In this document: one piece after another, positions 56,890 through 64,000 of the stretch
Position numbering within the stretch: the stretch's first letter is position 1
Layout of the letters: each line of letters opens with the position of its first letter
NCBI RefSeq assembly: GCF_029168945.1
Contig: NC_083604.1
Coordinates: forward strand, 74,292,211 to 74,356,210
DNA: 64,000 nucleotides
Source of the DNA: Cannabis sativa
Lineage: Eukaryota; Streptophyta; Magnoliopsida; Rosales; Cannabaceae
Direction of reading: 5' to 3'
Program-made: the position numbers and the translations under genes
Notes under the pieces: generated by a model
What the model saw: only the letters and a program-made list of their open reading frames with translations
Told to the model about the DNA's origin: nothing
Databases searched by the model: none

Positions 56890-59242
56890 AGTTATATATA
56901 GTGTACGGCTCATGATCAAGAGTAATGGATCGATCAGACGGCTCACATTAATAAAGCTTGGTCAATATTAATCTTTCGTATTTAAATATTAATAAATACC
57001 AACTTAATTGGGAATATTAATGCATCTTCTTGTAATGTTAAAGCTGTTTTTCTACCCATATATACGTACTAGTACTGCTGTTAAATATATTTATGGTTTG
57101 TTGATGTCACTATGTACTACTCCATTGAACGTAATAAAATAAATAAGTATTGTTTTATTTATTTATTTATGTCTACTGAATTTGTGTCAGCTGAAAAAGA
57201 CTAATATATTTTGATTTCTCCGTTAATTAATAAGTTTGAGAAATCAATAAAATAAATAAATAAAAGAAAGAGTAATACTAACAGCTTTTTTAAAATAGGG
57301 GAATTTTAAAATTTTTAAAGAATCCTATTAAAAATACATTATAATATATGTCTCAAATATTTTTTTTTTAAAATTTACTATTCATATGTTCTATATTTAT
57401 AAAATACTATTTATTGTTCTAAATATATTTTATTAATTGTTTTGAATTTTAATATCTATTCTTATATGAGAAAATATATAAATATTATATATTTGAAATG
57501 AATGAAATGTATTAAAATATTAAAAAACAAAGTAGTATTTTAGTAATGTATTTTAAAGAATAGAGTAGAAAAATTATTGGAAATTGAAAACTGTATTTAT
57601 GCAAATATCAATACATTAATTAAATTTCAGTAATTAAAATCACAACCGTTACGATCTACAATAACAGAATGAAAACTTGTTGCTTTAAAAACACAGATTT
57701 GTAGTAACAGAACAGAATTAACAGTGCCTAATATAAAAACTTGACACAAGATAATTATACATGATATCAGTATTTAAACATTCCTAATCCACGAGGCCAC
57801 GCCCAGGGAATGAAATCAATTAGTAAAGTATTAAAGATTACACAAGCAATTAACTTATACAAATTTAGACTCCCTCTAATGATTTGCTACAGCAGTTTGT
57901 AATCCACCTAGTTCGAACCACACCAATAGTAGTGAACTCCCTTTCAGCTATTGATGTGTGCTTACTTACTCTCGAAGTAAGGCTTAAACAAATTTTCTCC
58001 CGAAGATATATGCACACTTCCTCCCCAAGTAAGGCTTTGACAAGTCTTCTCCCGAAGACCCTTCTCTTGTTCAATAAAGTCCTTTAACCTATTCTTAGAA
58101 CAGTATAAGAACGATAAACAAAGACTAAAACATAGTTGAACACTCTTGGTTTTCGCAAAAGAAACTCTCTCCTTACAAAGATAAAAATATGAAAAATGAA
58201 GCTCAAAGAAGTGAGAACATTTGTTTACTCTCTAAGTCCTATTTATAATCATATAGAAACCTTAGAGACAGCCACATATACATTTTCAAAGTTGTACAAA
58301 AGTTCCCTAAAATAATCCTTAATTTGTTGCAACACGATTGAAATCTATAGCATAGCAGTAGATTGAGCAAAATAAGAAAACTTTCCATACAAGTCCAAGA
58401 TTATGATTTGGTCTTTATTTCCTGCCAAAGATTTTTTTTTTTTTGGTAAGTAAACCTGCCAAAGATTATTTGATCTGCTAAAATACATGGCAAAACTGAA
58501 ATCATCAATCAAAAAAAAAAAAAGAAAGTCAAGTTTTCCAAAAATAGGCAACTTTTCATAAAGAGAATTTATTCTCTTGCAAGAAAAGAATCTCAAACAA
58601 ATACAACCAGCTGAGAAAATAATTTTCCATGCATAAAAGAAATGAGCAATTAGAGGCACAAAATTAACACAATAAAATCAATTAATTGCTCAATAAAAAT
58701 GCATATTAATTAAAAAATATTTTGTCAACTAATTTGCCATAAAAAAAAAAAAAAAAAAAAAAAACTTAACAAGAATTCTTTAATACACAATTAATAAATA
58801 TTAGCAAGATATAAAATATTCCCAAGTAGGAATTTGAGTGTATTAAATATTAGCTATTGTATGAACTGCATCCATTTTAATTGTCTGAATAAGTTATAAA
58901 TTATATGTAATTTTAAGAAAAAATTACATAAACTAAAAATTACAAAAATAAGTTACAGAAAAAAAAATATTTTTACTATTTTAACTTTTTTATTTATAAA
59001 AATACTTTTTCAGTAAAAATACTAAACCACTTCTTAGTTATTTGATAGTTAATTTACAGATGTATTATAGTTGTCATGAGATTATTTTTCTAGTTATTTC
59101 TGGTTGTTTTATAGTTAATTTATAGTTGTCGTGGGGTTGACTTCTCATTTTTTTTAGTTATTTTTTTTACTTTTTGTTGAGCAAAGTTTATTTTTGTAAT
59201 TTTAAAACTTTACTAGCTAATTTTCGTAATTAAAAATTTTAG
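56890..59242. other. 3' flank of gene 3 and intergenic DNA
   Basis: AATAAA signals occur just after the gene (AATAAA near 56948 and 57133). At 57780-58090 the composition is more balanced, with a degenerate direct duplication AAGTAAGGCTT...TTCTCCCGAAGA (about 57976 and 58027), possibly LTR debris. I recognise no gene, and long A runs (for example 58740-58764) mark insertion scars. Confidence 0.5.
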
Positions 59243-59420
59243 GCTATAAAATTGTACATGAACAATTGACATATTAATAAAATTGAATAAAATTAGATAA
59301 AAGTTCTTAAATCTAACAAATTCAAATTTTGGGGGGGAATTTTTAACAACCTAAAAAATTCAGAGAGCATGATTTGACACATGTCAAAGTTTAGGGGCGA
59401 AAATCCTAATTAGCCTTTCT
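59243..59420. mobile_element. GGCTAATTAGGATTTT MITE, truncated copy
   Basis: Right end GGGGCGAAAATCCTAATTAGCC with ATGATTTGACACATGTCAAAG. The left end begins near GGCTATAAAATTGTACATG. Fourth member of the family at 44749, 45606 and 54777. Confidence 0.65.
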
Positions 59421-59933
59421 TTATTGGTAAGGCTCCTAAGTGACCAATGAGGTTATTAGGAGATGCTAGTATTAATATTAGTGGAATTATATATAGTCAA
59501 ATGTTTTAATTCACATTATTAATAATTTCATTAGCATATCATTAATTAAATTAATTTTAAATAGTAAGCTTGAATTTTTGAAATTAAACTTACAAATGAT
59601 TGATTTTTTTGTTGGTTACAAGAGTCCTAATTGATTAAATTGAGCTTTGTTTTACGAATAAAATAATATTTTTGTGTCATATCTAAAAAAATATATAAAC
59701 AAACAAGTAAAAATAAGGCCTCAAAAGAAATGAAATTAGTATTTTTAAAAATAAAATAGAGGCCCAATGGATCCAAGAATATTTGTCTATGCAACACGTC
59801 AGCATAATGGGCTTGTGCATCAGTATAGTGGGACGTGTACGACAGTTGCCTCTACAACTCTTTGTTCCCCACTTGCATGTACAATGGGCTTAACACATGT
59901 ACAACTTTAATAAGCAAATATCTAAAATATTTA

Positions 59934-60424
59934 GGTGGCGTTCGGTAACACTTTTTTAATCAGTTTTCTGTTTTTAAAAGTGAAAAAGCGAAAATATTTT
60001 TCAAAAACATGTTCTATAAAACTGTTTTTACTTTTCAATTTTATAATTAGAAATCAAAATTTTAAAAACAAAAAAAATCACTTTCAAAATTTTTTTAAAC
60101 AGTTTTTTTTTTCTTAATCAATCATTTGGATTACAACCAGACCCGGACCCAAATCCCCTCCTTACGGTCTTGGCGCTGAACCCGGCTTCTGAACCGAACC
60201 CGAATCCAACCCCGGATCTTGACCCGACTTAAATAAAATCAAAAAATAAAAATAAAAATGAACTTTACAGAACACACTTTTGTTTTCTATTTTTAAAATT
60301 GAAAAACAAAAGTGGTTACAGAACGTAATTTTATTTTTTTAAAAAAAATTTTTTAAATACAAAAATTTTACTTTCATTTTGTGATTAAAAAATTAAAAAA
60401 ACAAAAGTGTTACCAAACGGCACC
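59934..60424. mobile_element. MITE (491 bp) with CCCGACC-type core
   Basis: Ends GGTGGCGTTCGGTAACACTT and the inverse AAGTGTTACCAAACGGCACC, flanked by TTTA on both sides (59930-59933, 60425-60428). Arms repeat (A/T)CTGTTTTTAAAA-like phrases in inverse orientation. The core (about 60130-60232) is a run of degenerate ACCCGAACCCGAATCC-type units, comparable to the GGGTC core at 30000-30145. Non-coding; class uncertain. Confidence 0.8.
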
Positions 60425-60465
60425 TTTATGTACAAGCTCAACAATATATTTTTACCAAATAATTT

Positions 60466-60721
60466 GGGAAATTTACAAAAATACTGGAATTTGAGATAAA
60501 TTTTAGAAAAATATTGTCACATGAAAAAGTTTACAAAAATGCTGTATTTTTATAAAACACTAGTAGAACACAAAACATAACAACTCAAAACACCAGTAAA
60601 ACAACTAAAAAACACTAATAAAAATTTAGAGAAATACAGTATAATGCAGTATGAAACTTATAAAAAAATACAGTAAAAAAATAAAAAAATGACAAAAGTT
60701 AATATAACATGTAAATTTCCC
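60466..60721. mobile_element. GGGAAATTT MITE (256 bp), reverse of the gene 1 intron copy
   Basis: Starts GGGAAATTTACAAAAATACT and ends ATGTAAATTTCCC. A perfect 8-bp direct repeat AATAATTT flanks it at 60458-60465 and 60722-60729. Internal phrases (AACACTAGTAGAACAC, TATAATGCAGTATGAAACTT) are the reverse complement of those in 12570-12860. Only 42 bp separate it from the preceding MITE. Confidence 0.92.
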
Positions 60722-60729
60722 AATAATTT

Positions 60730-63700
60730 TAACAAGAATAACCCTATAAATTTTATTACTGTACCCTATATTGTCCTACGAAATCTACTTTTTCTGCGAC
60801 ATTCTTACTACATGTTTACATCATGTATAATTTTATAACATATTTATACTAAAAGTATTACATTACGTAATTTTTGTCTGTTATACAAAATAATTAAAAA
60901 CTTCTTCAACTACTAATTATAGCATATTAAAATATTAATAAAACTCATAAGACCTAACAGAATAAATTATTAAAAATATATATGGAGGAGGCTATTCAAA
61001 GCCTAAATATTAATGTATACATTTTTTTTTATTATTTTGGAAGCACTATGACCCCTCAACTCTATATGTGCCTCATGTAAATTGTATTTTTAGTTAAATA
61101 AGATATAATTAATATATGTTAAATTGCTCATAATTAAATGTGTTGTAAAACGGTTGTAAACATGTAAAATATTGTTATAAACATGTTAATAATTAATTAA
61201 ATTGATAAATTAACTAAAATTAAATATATAATGAGTTGGAATGTATTTTAGTTATTATTATTATTTTTTTTGCACAAAATAAATGGATTAGATTTGTGTT
61301 TTACATTTATTTATAATAAGTCTCCACAGAACAATAATTTATATGACCAATAAACATGAATTCTCCTTCCTAATTATACGACAATGACTAGGAAACGACA
61401 ACACTTCACTAATATACTACAAAAGTAAAAACGACTACTTTAAAATGAACAAGCTAGCACGACCGTCATAATATGTAGTACTAATTATTTAAAACCGTAC
61501 AAATTATAGGCAGTACTATATGCTAATGTAATAATTGATTAAAATTGCTGTGAAGTTTAAGCAATATTTAGAGGAATAAGATAAAACGTATATTTTATTA
61601 CTAGGTAGGGACCCATTTATTTATGAAATTTTTACATTAAAAATACAAAATATTAATTTAATTATATTGGATGTATTAATGTGAATGATTACCATAATTA
61701 GATTTTTATTCTTTTTATAACTATTTTTATGGCTAATTTGTATTATATTAATGACCAAGCTTTCAAAATAACCAAATTTATACGTTAATAATTATAAACC
61801 ATAATCAATAAGGATATTACTAATAAATAATAAAATTTGTATTAGGCATACAAATCACATCTATAATCCATCTTAATAATTGCATGGTATATTTTTCAAA
61901 ATCAATACATATATAATCATGATTATTCTAAATATTTAATTAATTTTATGAATTTTTTTTTTTTTAATAAACATGTGATTTATCAAATAATAAAGATAAA
62001 TATATTGGTAAAAAAATATAGATTAATTATAAATATAAAATATATTTATAACTAGTAAAAATGTACGTTTATTTTACTTAATTTTAAGTAAACATAGATA
62101 TAAAATATTAATACATTATTGTTTATTATTTTTATTAAATATTTTGTAAAAATAAATATATATAGTTATAATAAATTATAGTAAAATGGATAATAAACAT
62201 TTATACTATACAAAAAAATAGTATATTTATTATATTAAGCATATGCGTTTATTATTTATTTAATTTTAATACATTATTGTTTATTATTTTTCATATCTTT
62301 TCAGTTTTTTTTATAAAAATATTAACCTCCATAGCTAAACATTTCCCCCTCCACAATCCCAAATAGTATATTTATTATATTAAACATTTATTATTTATTT
62401 TGTTTTATTTTTAAACATGCATATATATAATAAATCGTATATTTTATAATAAATACACTATAAATAAACATAATATATAATAAATCACACTAAAATAAAT
62501 CATAAACATTTATATTATAATAACAAAAAATATCTAGCATGTTTCTTGTGTAAAAGTGTTTATTTTTTTTTTTCTAAATAAACATGTTATATTATTATTA
62601 AAAAAAAATTAAAACATTACTATAATAAACATAGTACATTATTATATTTATAATTATAAATTATAATAATTTAAACAATAACAATGATATTATTATAAAT
62701 AAAATATTTTATTAATATAATAAATTTATATAATTTTATTCTTTTAATTAAATTACTACAATTAGTCTTCTTCTTAAATTTTATTTTTTTCATTATGTAC
62801 TTCTTCCATACATATATTAGTAACTATTATAAGTATCAAATCAATAATCATAAATAATAAAATTTAAAGTCACATGTTATAATGACTACACAGCTAGCTC
62901 TTTAATCTATAATTCACATTTAAAGAATCTCATAAATGTAATGATTAAGATGATGCTCAGGAAAAAATTCATCAAGATGATGCTCAAAAAATGATTAAGA
63001 TGGAGCTGGTCTTCGATCTCAGGTTTGTTTTCGGTTTCTTTTTCGTTTCCCCCCTTTTTGAAATTTTTTTCGTATTTGACATTATTGTGTTTTGTGTTTA
63101 TCGATTTTACTATTTTAGGTTTTTCATTTTAACATTTCTTTTTAATTTTTTATTTTTAGTTTTTTAGGGCTTCTATTTTTTAGTTTTAATTTTATTTGTT
63201 CTTTTTATGAGTTTTTCATTTTCGTTTGTTTAGTCTTAATTTCGTTTTTTTTTTGTTTTTTTTTTGTTTTGTTTCAGGATTTTCTATCAATCAATCCATC
63301 ATTTCACTCTCTTATTTTCTCTTTTTATTTTTAATTTTAGTTCAGTTTTTAATTTTTAATATGTAATTTATAAAATATCATATATGTAATATATAAACAC
63401 TTATAAACGCTTATAGATATATAGTATATATAATAGTCCAGGGCAACTATTGGGAGATGCGATTACGGGTTGGTGGATATATGTTCATCTATTCTAGGAG
63501 TTAAATTAAGTTGCTCACAACTTAGCCAATTGGGCTTTATCTACTTCAAGTTCTCGGGTTGGTGGATGTTCCTCCCTAATGTGCCAATGATTGCATGTCT
63601 AGCGGTCTGACATGTATTGTATTTGTTGGCCGACAACACTCACCGCTTTTTATTATGTACCACACAATATACACTTTTGAAAAGAGAAAGCTAAACATCG

Positions 63701-64000
63701 TAACACGTTTATTGAATTTTACCAGTGGACCACTACGTAGTTTACATCTCTCTAGAAGTTGCAATATATTTTTGAAATATTGTTAGTTTTATTATTTGAA
63801 ATTTTACACCTTCTGTATGTATTTTTTTTAAATATGTTTTTTGTCTAGTTGTTTCTTGTCCATTTTTATATCATCAATGAGTAACAATGAGATTTATCAT
63901 GGATGTTGATGTTCAAAGAGTTTTTCCTGTATTTTAGTTTGTATACAGTTGTTTAGTAGTTTTATTATAGTTTTGCTACTTGCATATGTTATTTCATTAT
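60730..64000. other. AT-rich intergenic, no gene recognised
   Basis: Extremely AT-rich with many TTTATTA/TAATAAACAT phrases (61960-62660 is dominated by AATAAAC(A/T)T-like units in both orientations). The stretch 63430-63740 is less AT-rich and repeats CGGGTTGGTGGAT(A/G) (about 63466 and 63557), but I recognise no coding or RNA feature. Confidence 0.5.

Noticed and set aside
57895..57980. Possible tRNA because of a GGTTCGAACTA B-box-like sequence on the minus strand
   Set aside because: No cloverleaf can be formed around it.

Overview
This is a plant nuclear window. The evidence is spliced genes with GT-AG introns, plant-type TATA boxes, AT-rich intergenic DNA, CACTA/En-Spm, copia, LINE, hAT-like and Mutator-like elements, and 5S rRNA-derived (Cassandra-like) repeats. 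A eudicot is most likely; I cannot name the species from sequence alone. It is a small tandem family of three plus-strand patatin-like lipid acyl hydrolase genes set in dense, partly nested transposable-element debris.

Region by region. At 1-9831 a CACTA element on the minus strand (5' terminus at 3280, TNP2-like transposase running off the window's left edge) abuts the reverse-transcriptase region of a plus-strand LINE. That LINE is split by a second CACTA element (4012-8458, target duplication TAA) and ends in poly(A) near 9831. Patatin-like gene 1 is at 11490-15264 (7 exons, 404 aa); its third intron carries a MITE inside a Mutator-like element, and its sixth intron carries an antisense tRNA-Lys(UUU) gene. 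Gene 2 is at 18302-21551 (7 exons, 434 aa, with an unusual Thr/Ser/Val tail). At 22001-29385 lies an old, internally deleted short-LTR copia element (duplication ATATG), inside which sits a very recent 6.2-kb copia element on the minus strand (22225-28459, duplication GTGAG, LTRs differing at two sites that I found). From 29.5 to 36.6 kb there is a mosaic of MITEs, copia gag/integrase fragments, minisatellites and CACTA ends. From 36.6 to 54.2 kb the DNA is mainly AT-rich, with a 5'-truncated LINE (RNase H domain), several MITEs, a 5S-derived repeat, a hAT-type transposase remnant, a long CT microsatellite, a TRIM-like element and two Helitron-like 3' ends. Patatin-like gene 3 is at 54317-56889 (7 exons, 401 aa). 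I see no further gene up to 64000, only MITEs and AT-rich DNA.

The three host genes share all intron positions and phases; exons 2 and 3 are exactly 182 and 187 nt in each. All keep the DGGGIRG oxyanion loop, the G-x-S-x-G nucleophile and the D-G-G catalytic aspartate, and none has a signal peptide. They look like functional cytosolic pPLA-II-type paralogues from tandem duplication. Everything else except the tRNA is transposon-derived or unassigned. I found no convincing undescribed multi-gene system. The most unusual items are the nested, cleanly dated insertions, a perfect 96-bp palindrome in a CACTA subterminal region, the antisense intronic tRNA, and a GC-rich self-complementary minisatellite inside a long-TIR element.
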